Source: Sodalis sp. dw_96 (GTDB lineage: Bacteria; Pseudomonadota; Gammaproteobacteria; Enterobacterales; Enterobacteriaceae). From it: 64,000 nt of DNA. Under the pieces are notes generated by a model, which saw only the letters and a program-made list of their open reading frames with translations, did no database searches and was not told the DNA's origin. Below are positions 47,796 through 59,600 of the stretch, in pieces (position 1 is the first letter of the stretch; each line of letters opens with the position of its first letter). The position numbers and the translations under genes were made by a program. Location of the stretch: the NCBI RefSeq assembly GCF_018449575.1, contig NZ_JAAVUT010000010.1, positions 62,001-126,000 of the forward strand, written 5' to 3'.

Positions 47796-50700
47796 ACGTT
47801 CCGACACCGGGCAGGCGTCGCCACTGAAACGGACGACGTTTACCCCCCGCCCGGTGAGTGAGAAACGGGAGGCCGGCCGGGCTGAACCGATAGCGATTAC
47901 CGGACTGGCCTGCCGGGTTCCCGGCGCCGACACCGCCGACGGATTCTGGCAACTGCTGGCGGACAAACGGGATGCGGTCGGGGAAATTCCTCCGCATCGT
48001 TGGGATAACGCAGCCTGGTATCATCCCGATCCGCAGATGCCCGGCAAGCTCGCCACTCGCTGGGGCGGCGTTATTGCCGCCGATGGGTTCGACCATGATT
48101 TTTTCGGCATATCTTTCGAAGAAGCCCGGCAAATGGACCCGCAACAGCGAATATTTCTGGAGGTTGCCTGGGAAGCGCTGGAAGATGCCGGTCTGACCCG
48201 GGGGGATTTAGCGGGGAGCCAGACCGGCGTCTTTGTCGGCGCCGTTAATTATAACGGCGATTACGCGCGGCACGTTTTTTCGGATATCCAGCGTATCAAC
48301 GCCTTCAGCGGTCCGGGGGTGGCGAACAGCGTCCTGTCCGGCAGGCTGGCCTATTTATACGATCTGAAAGGGCCGAATATCACTATTGATACAGCCTGTT
48401 CCTCTTCGCTGGTGGCGCTGCACCTGGCCTGCCAAAGCCTGCGGCAACAAGAGTGCGACCGGGCGATTGCCGGGGGCGTCAATATAATTATCGCTCCCGA
48501 ATTTACCCTGGCCACCTCGCGCATGAATCTTATGGCGGCCGACGGACGCTGCAAACCTTTTGACGCCGCCGCCGACGGTATCGTCAGGAGCGACGGCTGC
48601 GGCGCGGTGGTGCTGAAACGGCTTTCCGATGCGCAACGGGGGGAAGATCGGATACTGGCGGTCATTCGCGGTTCGGCGATTAATCAGGACGGACGAACCA
48701 ATGGGCTCACCGCACCCAGCGGCCACGCTCAGACGGCGTTGATAAAACAGGCATTGGCCCGGGCGCAGACAGCGCCGGAGGATATCGGTTATATCGAAGC
48801 GCACGGCACCGGCACGCCGCTGGGGGACCCCATCGAAATCGCCGCCATCTCCGCTGCGCTGGGAGAACAGGCCGAACGGCATCCCTGCTATGTCGGTTCG
48901 GTCAAGGGCAATGTGGGACATTGCGAGGCGGCGGCGGGCATCCTGTCATTTATCAAGGTGGTGCTCTCCCTGCAACGCGGCGTTATTCCGCCGCAGGCGC
49001 ACCTGAGCGTGATTAATCCGCATATTGATTTATCCCGGCGTCGGGTGATTTTTCCGCAAAAAATGACCCCCTGGCCGGTGGCAAACGGTTTACTGCAATG
49101 TGCGGGGGTCAGTTCTTTCGGCTGGTCCGGCACCAACGCCCATGCCATCGTCGCGGCGGCGCCGGAAGGCGCGGTGAAAGAAAGACCGCGGCAAACGGCG
49201 CTCGTCCTGCCGCTGTCCGCCAGCGGCGAGCCGGCGCTGCGACGGCAGGCCGGTCGGTTTGCCGACCTGCTGGCCCAACAAGATTCAACGCAGGAAACGG
49301 CATCCGCCGATCTCTGCTATACCGCGGCTACCGCACGAACTCACCACCCTTATCGCCGGGCTTTTGTCGCTGATAACGCCGCCGGACTCGCCTGCGCCAT
49401 TACTCGTTGGCTTGAGTCCGGACAGACGTTGGTTAAACATTCTCCCGGCGGCCTTGCCCTGATCTTTAGCGGGCAAGGGGAGCAATGGCCCGGCATGGTG
49501 GATGAATTGATGACCTGTGAGCCGGTTTTTCGCCAGGGGATGCTGCGCTGTGACGCAGAAGTGCGTCGTTTGGCCGGGTGGTCGGTGCTGGAGGCGATAC
49601 GGGCGGGAAGCAGCGACGATTTAAGCGCCACCGCCATTGCCCAACCCTGCATTGTATCGATTCAAACCTCGCTTTTTTCAATGCTCACCGGCTGGGGCAT
49701 CCGGCCGGCGGCGGTAGCCGGGCACAGCGTGGGTGAATTCTCCGCCGCCTGCTGCGGAGGCGTTTTTTCCCTTGTGCAGACGCTGGCGGCGGTTATCGCC
49801 CGAGGCCGGATTATGGAGGCCATCCGCTCGGATGGGAAAATGTTAGCCGTCGCCGCCGCCGAAGAGCAACTCCGCACGCTGTTAAAAGATTGCCCCGGTG
49901 TGACGGTGGCGGCCTTGAACAGCCCGGGGTCGACGGTGCTCTCGGTGGATGCGGCACAGGCGGACAATCTGAAAACGCTGCTGGAAAACGCCGGATTAAC
50001 ATTTTTTCCCGTCAATCCCCATTACGCTTTCCATGGCCCGCAGATTGAAAAACTCAGCGACCCGCTGTCGGCGGCGTTTACGCCCCTGGAGCCCATGGAT
50101 AGCCACCTGATTGTGGCCTCCGCGACCCGGGGAGAGATAGTCGAGGGCCGCTGCATGGATTCCCGTTACTGGGTCGCCAATGCCCGGCAGCCGGTACGAT
50201 TCACGGCGGCTATCGGCTGCTTGCTCCGCGCCGGCATCGACGATTTTTTGGAAATAGGCCCCGGCGCCACGCTGACGCCGCATATCAATAACTGTCTGAG
50301 AAAAGCCGGACGGCAGGCACGGGCCGCAGGTGTGTTGCAACGGGGCAGGCCACAGTATCAGTCACTGCTTGATTGCGCCGCGCGGCTCTATTCCTCGGGT
50401 CATGATCTTGACTGGCGGGTTGTGATGAAAGATCGCGGCAACCTCGTCTCCCTGCCGCCCCCGCCCTGGCGACATACCTCCTGCTGGCTGCCGTTAACGC
50501 CGACGGCCGGTCAGGCCGCTTCACTGGCGGGGGAGGCACAGGGGCCGGCGTTGGAACATCTCTCCTTTCGGGCCGTCTGGGGCGCAAAGGCGCAGCCGCT
50601 GCTGGCGGATCACTGCATGTTCGGCTATCTGGTGGTGCCGGGGGCGGTACATATCGCGGTCATTACCACGCATCTTAACCGCTATTTGAGAACCTATGAT

Positions 50701-53094
50701 TTTACCCTTGCCAACCTGGTCTTCATCCGGCCGCTTATTCTGCAATCCGCCGACAGCGCCATTGCTACCCTGGCTTTTGGCCCGCGCCGCAAAGACGCCG
50801 ATGCGGTGGATTTTACCCTTGACGCCGCCGATGAGCGCGGGCGAGGGCGGCTGGCTCTCTCCCGAGGGACGATAAACCTCGGGGCTGACGGCGAAAATCC
50901 GGAGCCGGTGCAACAATGTTTCAAAGAGCGCGTCGAGTTACTGGAGCGTCAGAACGTTGAAGATTTTTATCAGCGGGCGCATTCCTCCGGTTTACAATTA
51001 GGGCCGTCGTTTCGCTGGTTAACCGAACTCTGGTGCGACCCCGCCGCGGGCCGGGCCTGTTTCACCCTGGGCAATGAAGCCGACGACCGGGCCGACCCTT
51101 ATCTGGCCCTGTCTCCCGGGTTGATAGACGCCTGCTTCCAGGCCCTGTTCGCGGCGTTCCGGCGGCGGTTCCCCCACAGCGACCTTTTTATTCCCCTGAG
51201 CGTGGACCATCTGCGCATCAGGCAACAAATGACGGCTCCCCTGTGGGGAGAGGCAACGCTGACCTCATCCCTCAAGGCGGATGTGGAAACCCTGTGCGGC
51301 GACATCCGGCTGTACACCGACGGCGGTACGTGCGTTGCTTGTTTTCACCGGGTCACCCTGAAAAGAGTGAAGGCGGCGTCATTGACGCCGCCGTTTACGG
51401 ACCCGTCCGCCGCCCTTTACCGTTTTGAATGGGCCGAACTCCCCCTCCGGCCGGTCACGGCGCCACGGCTGAAAGAGTGTACGATTATCGCCCGCGACGG
51501 CGCCGATGCACGGGCGTTTGCGCACGCCATGACAGCGGCGGGAGTCAGGGCAACGACCCTCATTCATCAAGGGGATGCTCTGTCCACCGCCTCTTTGACC
51601 GCACTGTCGGGGACGGTGATTTATCTTGCCGGCTGTGGGGATGCGTGCGAATCCTTCACGGCAAGGGAGTGGCTGAACCACGAGATGCGGGCCTTCGGCG
51701 ACCTGAACCGGATAGCCGATATCGCCGCCCAAAGCGCGGCAAGTCGCCAACTGCGAGTATGGGCCGTCACCCTGAGCCGGTCCGAAGAGCACTGCTGTGA
51801 TATGGGCGGCGCCGTTTTATGGGGCTTGGGGCGGACCATTGCCAAAGAATATCCGTCAATTTGGGGCGGTATGATAGCGTTGCCCGTTCAGGCACTGGCG
51901 GGTGGCGGTATGGAGCCGTTACCGGCATTGCTGGCATCCGTGGCGCGGGTGCCGGAGTACCGGCTGCAGGCTGACAAGGTCTTTGGACGCAAGGTGATCC
52001 TGCCGCCACAGGATACCGCCCCACGGCCTCTTCGCCGGGACGGCAGCTATCTCATTACCGGCGGCTGCGGCGAAACCGGACGTTTGCTGGCCGAACGGTT
52101 GTTTTCCGAAGGCGCCGGCGGCGTCATGCTGCTGGGCCGATCCGCGCTGACGCCTGAATTGATCTCGCTGGCGCGGGATTATAAGCAGCGGGCTCTTCAT
52201 CTGCGCCTGTTCCAGGGAGATGTGGCCCATCGGGAAGATATCGACGCCGCGATCCGCGCCATGGATCGTTTTATGCCACCGCTGGCCGGGGTTTTTCATC
52301 TGGCCGGCGTGCTGGATGACGCCCCGCTGGCGAAGATGAATGCGGATAGGGTCCGGCGGGTTTTTCAGCCAAAGGTCTGCGGCGCCTGGAATCTCCACCG
52401 CGCCACGGCCGATCGGAAACTGGAGATATTCGCGCTCTTCTCTTCCCTATCGTCGGTTATCGGCACCCCGGGCCAGGGGGCTTACGCCGCGGCCAACGCC
52501 TTTATTGAGGCGTTGGCCCGCTATCGGATAGTCAAAGGACTTCCGGCGGCGGCCATAGCCTGGGGACCATGGCGGGGCGGTATGACCACCCGCCTTGACC
52601 CGGCGCACCGGCGGAGGTTCGCCGATGCCGGCCTGGGTTTGCTCGATCCGGGCGACGTCATGGCGTGGAGCGTCCGGCGCCAGATACAGAACGCGGCACA
52701 TCCCATCGTGGCGGATATCACCGCGCCTGACCTGGAAAAACTCCTTGGCCGTGGCCTTACTCCCCAAGAGATCCCAGGGGAAATCACCCGGCGGACACAG
52801 GACACGCCGGATATCGTTTGTACCTTGGCGGCGCTCCCATCACCCCAGGCGCGGCATGTGGCCGTCCTGCAATTTTTGCTGCGGGAAATCGGCAAGATGG
52901 TCACCGTCGGGCCCCTGAGGGAGGATATGCCGTTGCATTCCCTGGGACTGGACTCGTTGACCGCCGTCGCCATCGTGCAAAATATTCGCAGCCAGACCGG
53001 CTTGCCCATTCCCATCGCCCTGCTTTTCGACAGCGATAATGTGCGGGAGGCCGCCGTAAAGCTTGGGTGCATTCTATGGCCGGATGATAAATGA
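47788..53094 (+). CDS. polyketide synthase 2: KS-AT-DH-KR-ACP
   Basis: 1768 residues, a complete reducing module. KS: Cys204 (TACSSS), EAHGTGT, NVGHCE. AT: Ser647 in GHSVGE, the carboxylate Arg in VIARGRIM, and HYAFHG, indicating malonyl-CoA. DH: His942 in HCMFGYLVVP (HxxxGxxxxP) and Asp1114 in GLIDACFQ. KR: ITGGCGETG, the B-type LDD in AGVLDDAPL, and Tyr1566 in YAAAN. ACP: Ser1723 in GLDSL. The expected step is addition of a C2 unit, then reduction and dehydration to a double bond. No enoylreductase or methyltransferase is present. This is the only AT in the window with all the expected residues. Confidence 0.92.
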   Translation: MNKRSDTGQASPLKRTTFTPRPVSEKREAGRAEPIAITGLACRVPGADTADGFWQLLADKRDAVGEIPPHRWDNAAWYHPDPQMPGKLATRWGGVIAADGFDHDFFGISFEEARQMDPQQRIFLEVAWEALEDAGLTRGDLAGSQTGVFVGAVNYNGDYARHVFSDIQRINAFSGPGVANSVLSGRLAYLYDLKGPNITIDTACSSSLVALHLACQSLRQQECDRAIAGGVNIIIAPEFTLATSRMNLMAADGRCKPFDAAADGIVRSDGCGAVVLKRLSDAQRGEDRILAVIRGSAINQDGRTNGLTAPSGHAQTALIKQALARAQTAPEDIGYIEAHGTGTPLGDPIEIAAISAALGEQAERHPCYVGSVKGNVGHCEAAAGILSFIKVVLSLQRGVIPPQAHLSVINPHIDLSRRRVIFPQKMTPWPVANGLLQCAGVSSFGWSGTNAHAIVAAAPEGAVKERPRQTALVLPLSASGEPALRRQAGRFADLLAQQDSTQETASADLCYTAATARTHHPYRRAFVADNAAGLACAITRWLESGQTLVKHSPGGLALIFSGQGEQWPGMVDELMTCEPVFRQGMLRCDAEVRRLAGWSVLEAIRAGSSDDLSATAIAQPCIVSIQTSLFSMLTGWGIRPAAVAGHSVGEFSAACCGGVFSLVQTLAAVIARGRIMEAIRSDGKMLAVAAAEEQLRTLLKDCPGVTVAALNSPGSTVLSVDAAQADNLKTLLENAGLTFFPVNPHYAFHGPQIEKLSDPLSAAFTPLEPMDSHLIVASATRGEIVEGRCMDSRYWVANARQPVRFTAAIGCLLRAGIDDFLEIGPGATLTPHINNCLRKAGRQARAAGVLQRGRPQYQSLLDCAARLYSSGHDLDWRVVMKDRGNLVSLPPPPWRHTSCWLPLTPTAGQAASLAGEAQGPALEHLSFRAVWGAKAQPLLADHCMFGYLVVPGAVHIAVITTHLNRYLRTYDFTLANLVFIRPLILQSADSAIATLAFGPRRKDADAVDFTLDAADERGRGRLALSRGTINLGADGENPEPVQQCFKERVELLERQNVEDFYQRAHSSGLQLGPSFRWLTELWCDPAAGRACFTLGNEADDRADPYLALSPGLIDACFQALFAAFRRRFPHSDLFIPLSVDHLRIRQQMTAPLWGEATLTSSLKADVETLCGDIRLYTDGGTCVACFHRVTLKRVKAASLTPPFTDPSAALYRFEWAELPLRPVTAPRLKECTIIARDGADARAFAHAMTAAGVRATTLIHQGDALSTASLTALSGTVIYLAGCGDACESFTAREWLNHEMRAFGDLNRIADIAAQSAASRQLRVWAVTLSRSEEHCCDMGGAVLWGLGRTIAKEYPSIWGGMIALPVQALAGGGMEPLPALLASVARVPEYRLQADKVFGRKVILPPQDTAPRPLRRDGSYLITGGCGETGRLLAERLFSEGAGGVMLLGRSALTPELISLARDYKQRALHLRLFQGDVAHREDIDAAIRAMDRFMPPLAGVFHLAGVLDDAPLAKMNADRVRRVFQPKVCGAWNLHRATADRKLEIFALFSSLSSVIGTPGQGAYAAANAFIEALARYRIVKGLPAAAIAWGPWRGGMTTRLDPAHRRRFADAGLGLLDPGDVMAWSVRRQIQNAAHPIVADITAPDLEKLLGRGLTPQEIPGEITRRTQDTPDIVCTLAALPSPQARHVAVLQFLLREIGKMVTVGPLREDMPLHSLGLDSLTAVAIVQNIRSQTGLPIPIALLFDSDNVREAAVKLGCILWPDDK

Positions 53095-53116
53095 ACTCAA
53101 AGGAGTGAGCCAACTC

Positions 53117-56100
53117 ATGACAGAACGTCACTTTACTCAAAAACAGCCGGGAGCGGTTAACGCAAAATACAGCGGTGCCCCCCCTGAATGTGAGCCTGCT
53201 CTCCGGGAACGCTTTTTAGGCGAATACCCTATCAGTGAGCAGCAGAGATCGTTATGGTTTCTTTCCCGCCTCGCGCCGGACGACGCCTCCTACAATATCG
53301 GCCTTGCCTGCCGTTCGACGGGGGAGCTGGATTTTGCCGCCCTGCGCGACGCCATGCAGCGTCTGGCGGGCAGGCATGAGGTGTTGCGCTGCGCCTTTGC
53401 CGATGAGGCAGGGGTGCCCAAAGTGATTATCAAAGACGATCTGCGCCCGGCAGTGGATTTTTTCGATCTGCGCGAACGGACGGCGGACCTACGGGATGAG
53501 GCTGTCCACGGTTATCATCAAAAACCCTTTGATCTTGTTCGGGGCCCTTGCATCCGGCTGGGCCTGTTTCAATGCGACGAACGTGAATATCTTTGGCTGC
53601 TGGGCATTCATCACATTATTGCCGACTTCACCACCCTGGCTCTGGTCATGGACGAACTGGAGGCCTTATATATCGCCGAGACCGGGGGAGATGCCGATAC
53701 CGCTGTCCCGGAGGGGCGTACCTTTGAAAACTTTATCACCGAAGAACGACGCTATCTTAACGGCGGCGGCTCATCGGCCGCCAAAAAATTCTGGTCTGAT
53801 CTTTTGGCCTGTCCGCCGCCGCCCCTCCAATGGCAAGGGGTGCAGGATGGCGGAGCGCGGGGAGGAGTCTCGGTATTTTTCACGCTGCCCGGCGAACTTA
53901 GCCGGCGGCTCACATTATGTTCACAAGAGTACGGCGTATCGCTATTTGCCCTGATGCTGGCGGCATGGGCGGTTTTTGTCGGGCAACGCACCCTTTCGAC
54001 GGATATGGTCATCGGCGTACCGGTTTCACGGCGCGACGGTGATTTCCAGCAGACTCTCGGCTGCTTCTTTAATATGCTGCCGCTGCGGCTGTCTATCGCG
54101 ACCGCCACCTTCAAGTCGCTAACCGCCCAGGTACGCAAGGCATTAGGCGCGGCCTTGGAACATCGTCATTATCCGTTTGGCAAAATCATCGAGGATCTGC
54201 GGATTCCCCGCGATCCGCATCGAAATCCGCTGCTGCAAACCACGGTCAATATGCCCGGTTCGACCCAGATGCCCCGGAGCGGCGGTTTGATGCTGGGGGA
54301 TGACGCGCTGAGCGTCACCTGGGGGAATCTGACGATGCGACCGTACCCTTTACGCCAACAGGAAGGGCAGGTGGATTTGGCGCTGGAATTCGCCGAAGGC
54401 CCGTCGGGACTGACCGGCGTTATCAAAGGCCGTAGCGCACTGTTTTCCCGGTCAGATCTTGAGCGGGCGGGGCAGGATTACCTCACGACGGTTCAGCGGC
54501 TTATCACCGCCCCGGATGATAATGTGATTGTCGAAGAAGATCCCACTGCTGAAAGCCAGCGGGTTTTTGACGCGATCAATCCTCGGCAATGGGTCGCCCG
54601 CGCTGAAGACGACATCGTCAGCCGCGTCGGCCGCTGGGCGCGGGATCAGGGCGATACCGTCGCTGTCACTGATTCTTCAGGGAGCACGACCTATGGGCAG
54701 CTGTGGCGGGCATCCATGGCCATAACGCGCCGGCTTGCCCGCTCCGGCGTCGGACCCGGCCATCGTGTCGGCCTGGGCATGGCCCCGGGAGCCGAAGCGC
54801 TGGCCGCCATGCTTGCCATTATGCGTACCGGCGCCGCCTACCTGCCCCTGGAACCCATGAACCCCCCGGCGAGAATTCAGGAAATGGCCCGCACCGCCGG
54901 TGTACGTGTAATAGCGATCGCCGGTCAGCAACACCGGGCGGCGTTCGCCGGACTTTCCTGCGAAGTGCTGGATATCCAAGAAAAGCCTTCCGCGCCGGAC
55001 GCCGACCCGGTACCGGCTCATGCCCCGGACTCGGCGGCGCGAGACGACCGAGGACTGACTCAAGACCCGGAGCCGGCGGCGCGAGACGATGAAGGACTGA
55101 CTCATGAAACGGCTCCGGCGGCACGTGACGAGGCTCATGCCCCGGAGCCGGCAATGGCGGTTGGTGAGGCGCCGAATCGCGCCGCGCCGGGCTTGACGGC
55201 CTATACCCTGTTTACGTCGGGATCCACCGGCAGCCCCAAGGGAATAGACGTGCTGCACCGGAATGTCACCGCCTTTCTCGATGCCATGGCGGAAGAGATT
55301 TTCTTACCCGCCGGGCAAAAGTGGACCTGGTTTCATGCCCCCAGCTTCGATCTGTCGGTTTGGGAAATCTGGGGCTGTCTGTGTTCCGGCGGCGAACTTA
55401 TCGTTATATCCCCCGAACTGAGATCCCGTCCCGATGCGCTATTGACGTTTATCCAGCGGTCAAAAGCGCAGATTGTATCCCTGACGCCTTCGGGCCTGCG
55501 AGGTTTACTGCCCGAGGTACTCAGGCGGAAAATCGCGCTGCCGGTGCGTCATTTTATGATTTCCGGCGAAGCGTTGCCCGGCAGGATTGCTCGCCTTTTC
55601 CTTACCGGCGAGACAAAAATGTGGAACCTCTACGGCCCGTCGGAAACCACGGTGTTCGCCATGATTGAACAGGTCACCGCGGATTTGACCCGCTACGATA
55701 CCGTGCCCCTCGGCCGACCCCTGCGTTTTGCCACGGTGGCGGTATTGGATGAGCGACTCCGGCCGGTGCCCGTGGGTGAGTCCGGGGAAATCTGTATCGG
55801 CGGTCTGGGTGTCAGCCCGGGATATGTCGGACTGCCTGAATTGACCGCTGAACGCTTTGTCATCGATCCTTTCGCCGCCGGAAGCGCCAGAATGTACCGC
55901 AGCGGCGATCGCGGCGTTTGGGACGGGCAGCGGCTTCATTATCTGGGCCGCATGGACCAGCAGATCAAACTTAATGGCTATCGAATTGAAATCGGCGAGA
56001 TAGAAAACGCTCTCGGCGGCTACCCGGCGGTGACAGAGGCGGCGGTGCTGCTTGAAGAGGCTGCCGGCGGCGGTCAGTTGACCGCCGTCATGGTGCTTGA

Positions 56101-56635
56101 CTCACCCTTCACCCAGGTAATGGAGCGGGATTTGCGCCGGTTCCTCGCCGGCCGGCTGCCGTTCTATATGTTGCCGGGGCGACTTCTGCGGGCGGAATCA
56201 CTTCCCCGTAACGGCCATAATAAACTTGACCGAAAAAAACTGCATGAAGAGGTGGCCCAAGGCCATTTTAACGTCTCGGCGGCGGACGACGCCGGGACGG
56301 CAGGGGACGACATGCCGCTGCTGTCCGCTCTGCAGGACATATGGTGCGCGGTGTTGGGCCGCGGGGCGGTGGGCATTGACGATGTTTTTTTCGATATCGG
56401 CGGCAATTCGCTGACATTGATGCAGGTCTTTTCACGGCTCGTGATCCTGCCGGAATGCAGCACCCTGACCCCGGCCGATCTTTTCCGTTTCCCCACCATC
56501 AGATCCTTGGCCGCGCAACGGGCCACGGCGCCCGTGGCGGATCGGAGCGTCGGCCGGGACGCCGCACACCCGGGACCGGCGTCGCTGGATGCCATGGCGG
56601 CGCGGCGCAAAAGGGCACGGGACAACCCATTTTAA
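53117..56635 (+). CDS. nonribosomal peptide synthetase: C-A-PCP
   Basis: About 1172 residues from the ATG at 53117 (GGAG upstream); the frame runs back to 53063 inside the previous gene. C domain: HHIIADF with His166, and the later RDPHRNPLLQ region. A domain: YTLFTSGSTGSPKG, FHAPSFDLSVWE, NLYGPSETT, YRSGDRGVW, GRMDQQIKLNGYRIE and NGHNKLDRKK. PCP: Ser1098 in DIGGNSL. Binding-pocket residues read by eye (D-L-W-S-M-S-L-V-F-K) partly recall Ser-type codes, but I would not predict the amino acid. A repetitive Ala/Arg/Asp-rich insertion lies just before the first A motif. It adds one amino acid between PKS modules 2 and 3. Confidence 0.9.
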   Translation: MTERHFTQKQPGAVNAKYSGAPPECEPALRERFLGEYPISEQQRSLWFLSRLAPDDASYNIGLACRSTGELDFAALRDAMQRLAGRHEVLRCAFADEAGVPKVIIKDDLRPAVDFFDLRERTADLRDEAVHGYHQKPFDLVRGPCIRLGLFQCDEREYLWLLGIHHIIADFTTLALVMDELEALYIAETGGDADTAVPEGRTFENFITEERRYLNGGGSSAAKKFWSDLLACPPPPLQWQGVQDGGARGGVSVFFTLPGELSRRLTLCSQEYGVSLFALMLAAWAVFVGQRTLSTDMVIGVPVSRRDGDFQQTLGCFFNMLPLRLSIATATFKSLTAQVRKALGAALEHRHYPFGKIIEDLRIPRDPHRNPLLQTTVNMPGSTQMPRSGGLMLGDDALSVTWGNLTMRPYPLRQQEGQVDLALEFAEGPSGLTGVIKGRSALFSRSDLERAGQDYLTTVQRLITAPDDNVIVEEDPTAESQRVFDAINPRQWVARAEDDIVSRVGRWARDQGDTVAVTDSSGSTTYGQLWRASMAITRRLARSGVGPGHRVGLGMAPGAEALAAMLAIMRTGAAYLPLEPMNPPARIQEMARTAGVRVIAIAGQQHRAAFAGLSCEVLDIQEKPSAPDADPVPAHAPDSAARDDRGLTQDPEPAARDDEGLTHETAPAARDEAHAPEPAMAVGEAPNRAAPGLTAYTLFTSGSTGSPKGIDVLHRNVTAFLDAMAEEIFLPAGQKWTWFHAPSFDLSVWEIWGCLCSGGELIVISPELRSRPDALLTFIQRSKAQIVSLTPSGLRGLLPEVLRRKIALPVRHFMISGEALPGRIARLFLTGETKMWNLYGPSETTVFAMIEQVTADLTRYDTVPLGRPLRFATVAVLDERLRPVPVGESGEICIGGLGVSPGYVGLPELTAERFVIDPFAAGSARMYRSGDRGVWDGQRLHYLGRMDQQIKLNGYRIEIGEIENALGGYPAVTEAAVLLEEAAGGGQLTAVMVLDSPFTQVMERDLRRFLAGRLPFYMLPGRLLRAESLPRNGHNKLDRKKLHEEVAQGHFNVSAADDAGTAGDDMPLLSALQDIWCAVLGRGAVGIDDVFFDIGGNSLTLMQVFSRLVILPECSTLTPADLFRFPTIRSLAAQRATAPVADRSVGRDAAHPGPASLDAMAARRKRARDNPF
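55034..55150 (+). repeat. 42-bp in-frame tandem repeats inside the adenylation domain
   Basis: Units at 55034-55075 and 55076-55117 encode AARDDRGLTQDPEP and AARDDEGLTHETAP, followed by a shortened third (AARDEAHAPEP). They fall in a surface segment before the FTSGSTG motif, where other A domains have a short loop. Confidence 0.85.
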
Positions 56636-56648
56636 AGGACGACATATC

Positions 56649-59600
56649 ATGGACGATCACGCCATTGCCATCATCGGCATGACCCTTCGGCTGCCCGGGG
56701 CGGACAGCTTGCCCTCGCTTTGGTCAAATCTTGCCGGCGGACGGGTATCTATCCGGCATTTTCAGCGGGAACATTGCGCCGCGCGGGGCATAGAAAGCCC
56801 GCTGTTTGACCATCCACGCTACGTTTTCGCCGACGCCGCGCTGCCGGATATCGACCTGTTCGACGCGGATTTTTTCGCCTTCAGCCAACGTGAGGCGGAG
56901 TTGCTCGATCCCCAGCAGCGGATTTTGCTGGAGTGCGCTTGGGAGCTACTGGAGACCGCCGGTTATGGCAATCCGCTCCGGCGTCCGCGCATCGGCGTTT
57001 ATGCCGGCGCGTCCATGAACACCTACCTGCCGAATGTCATCGGGTCCCGCTGTGATTTGATGTCTCTGGCGGGCACGGAAATAATGCTCACCAACGACAA
57101 AGATTACCTGTGCGGCAGGATTTCCTACAAACTCGGTCTCACCGGTCCCAGCGTGACCGTGCAAACCGGCTGTTCCACGGCGTTGAGCAGCATTCACTGT
57201 GCGGTGCAAAGCCTGTTGGGCGGCGAGTGCGACATGGCATTGGCGGGCGGCGTCTCGGTACAGGCGGTGCTGCGGCCCGGTTACCTGTACGAACCCAACC
57301 TGATGTTCTCGCCGGACGGCATGTGCCGCCCCTTTGATCACGCCGCTTCGGGTACCGTCTTCGGCGATGGCGCCGGCCTGGTGGCGCTGCGGCCCTTAGG
57401 CGATGCGAAGGCCGCCGGCGACACTATTCTGGCGGTGATCCTCGGTTCGGCGATGAACAACGAAGGTGACGGCCGGCTCGGTTTCACTGCTCCCGGGGTT
57501 TACGGTCAGAGCCGGTTAATCGCGGAAGCCCAGGGAGTCGCGGGGGTTGGCCCGGAGGATATCGGCATGATTGAAGCGCACGGCACCGGCACCGCGTTAG
57601 GCGATCCGGTGGAATTTGCCGCGCTGCGGGAGGTATTTCGCACTATCGGGCGTCGGGCGGAACGCTGCGCGCTGGGTTCGATTAAAGCCAATGTCGGGCA
57701 TTTGGCGGCGGCGGCGGGCATTGCCGGACTGGCCAAGGTGGTCCTGGCGCTGAAACAGGCCATCGTCCCGCCGCACCCGACCTTCAGCCGTGCCCATCCC
57801 TCCCTCGGACTGGAGGAGAGTCCTTTTATCATCAACCGGAAGGCCGAGCCATGGCCCCTGAGCGGGACGCGGCGCGCCGGCATCAGCTCCTTCGGCGCCG
57901 GGGGCACCAATGTCCATATAGTGCTCGCCGAGGGGCCGCCCGCCGTGGCTAAACGCGCCGGCGCCGGGCTGCGGGCCATCCCGCTCAGCGGCAGCGATCC
58001 CGACAGGCTGAAAGAACTCGCCGCCGACATGGCCAGGCATCTCGTTGAGCAGCCGGATATCAGTCTGGACGACATTTACGTTACACTGTCACATGGACGG
58101 CGGATTGAGGCCTGTAAAACGCTGCTGTATGCCCATGACCGGAGCGAATTGATCGCGCAGCTCAACGAGGGCGCTTTTGAAATCGCAACGGACGTCGCGG
58201 CTCCGCGCCTGATCTTCATCATCGGCGGCGATGTATCTTATGTCACCGCGGCCAATCATCCGGTTTTCAATCGGGAATTGACGGCCCTGCTTGAGCGGTT
58301 GAATGAACACCACCCGGCGCTTATCACCCGGCAGGACGTGTTGGACAAGGGTAACGCCGAGGGTGAGCCCTGGGGCCTGGCGCAGGCGTTGGGCAGCCTG
58401 GCTTACCTGCTGATGTGGCGGTATGTGATTGCCACGCCGTTGCTTATACTCGCCCAAGAGGATAGCGACGTCAGAGCGGGCGGGATGTTTTCCGTCGCCG
58501 ATATGGTCCGGGCCATTGCCGGTTCGCCGCCTGGAACGACTGCCCAACCCCGTCATCCGTTGCCGCCAATGACGGATTTGCACTCTTTCATCGGGGATTA
58601 TTTGACGCAATCGGCCTTCGGGTCCGACAGGGGAACATCCCACCAGGCCGGTTTTTTTTCGCCACGGCTGATCAACGAAGGCGATCGGGTGTTCATCCCG
58701 GCGCACCGGGGAGAATTTTCCACGCTGGCCCTGACGCTCTGCCGGGATCGGGGGGCGGAGGCCGTCCACGGCCCCTCGGCCAGCGATATGCCGGCCATGC
58801 TGCGCTGTGCGGGCGCCCTGTGGCGCAGGGGTGTGAATATCAACTGGCATAACCTTTGCCATTATCCCGATGCCGGGCGTGTACCTCTGCCGGTCCAGCC
58901 GTTACGGCGTCACCGGTGCTGGTATCAACCGGAGCCGGATGAAAAAAACGTTCTTTTCCGCCCCGCGACGTCTGTTGCCGAAGCGTTTTCCCCCTTGGCC
59001 ACAGACGACCGGCCGCGCCTGTATGTGGAAAGATGGCGTCGCACCGGGCGTTGCGCCGCACAGACCGGTATCAGCGGCCCGTGCCGAAGGCTGATGATAG
59101 CCGACCCGGCCTGCCGGTTTGCTTCCCCGCTGATGGATGCGCTGAAAAACCGGGGCGGGCATATCACCAGGGCAACATTGGGCCCCGCTGCGGTTACGGG
59201 TCCCGACGAATTCCGCGTGGACCCTCATGACCCTCTGGCCGCCGACCGGCTGGCCGACGTTCTGCTCAAAAATAATCTGATGCCCGATCACCTGTTACTG
59301 CTGTTTGGCGACGTCGGGACGGGGGAGGTGACCGACGCGTCGCCCGATGTCGTTTACGTTTTGCTGGAACTGGCCAAAGCGTTTTCACAACACCGCCGGA
59401 CGCCGCTGCACATCGACATCATCGGTCCGGGTTTTGCCGATGCGCCGGGGAGCGGAATCCTTTGCCCGGAACGCGCCGCCGCCTGGGCGGCATGCCGGTC
59501 TCTGATGCAGGAAATCCCGCATATTGTATGCTGCTGCATTGATGTGCGTGAACAACCAGACCACCTTGATGTGCGGGACGTCATGGCGGAATTAACCGGC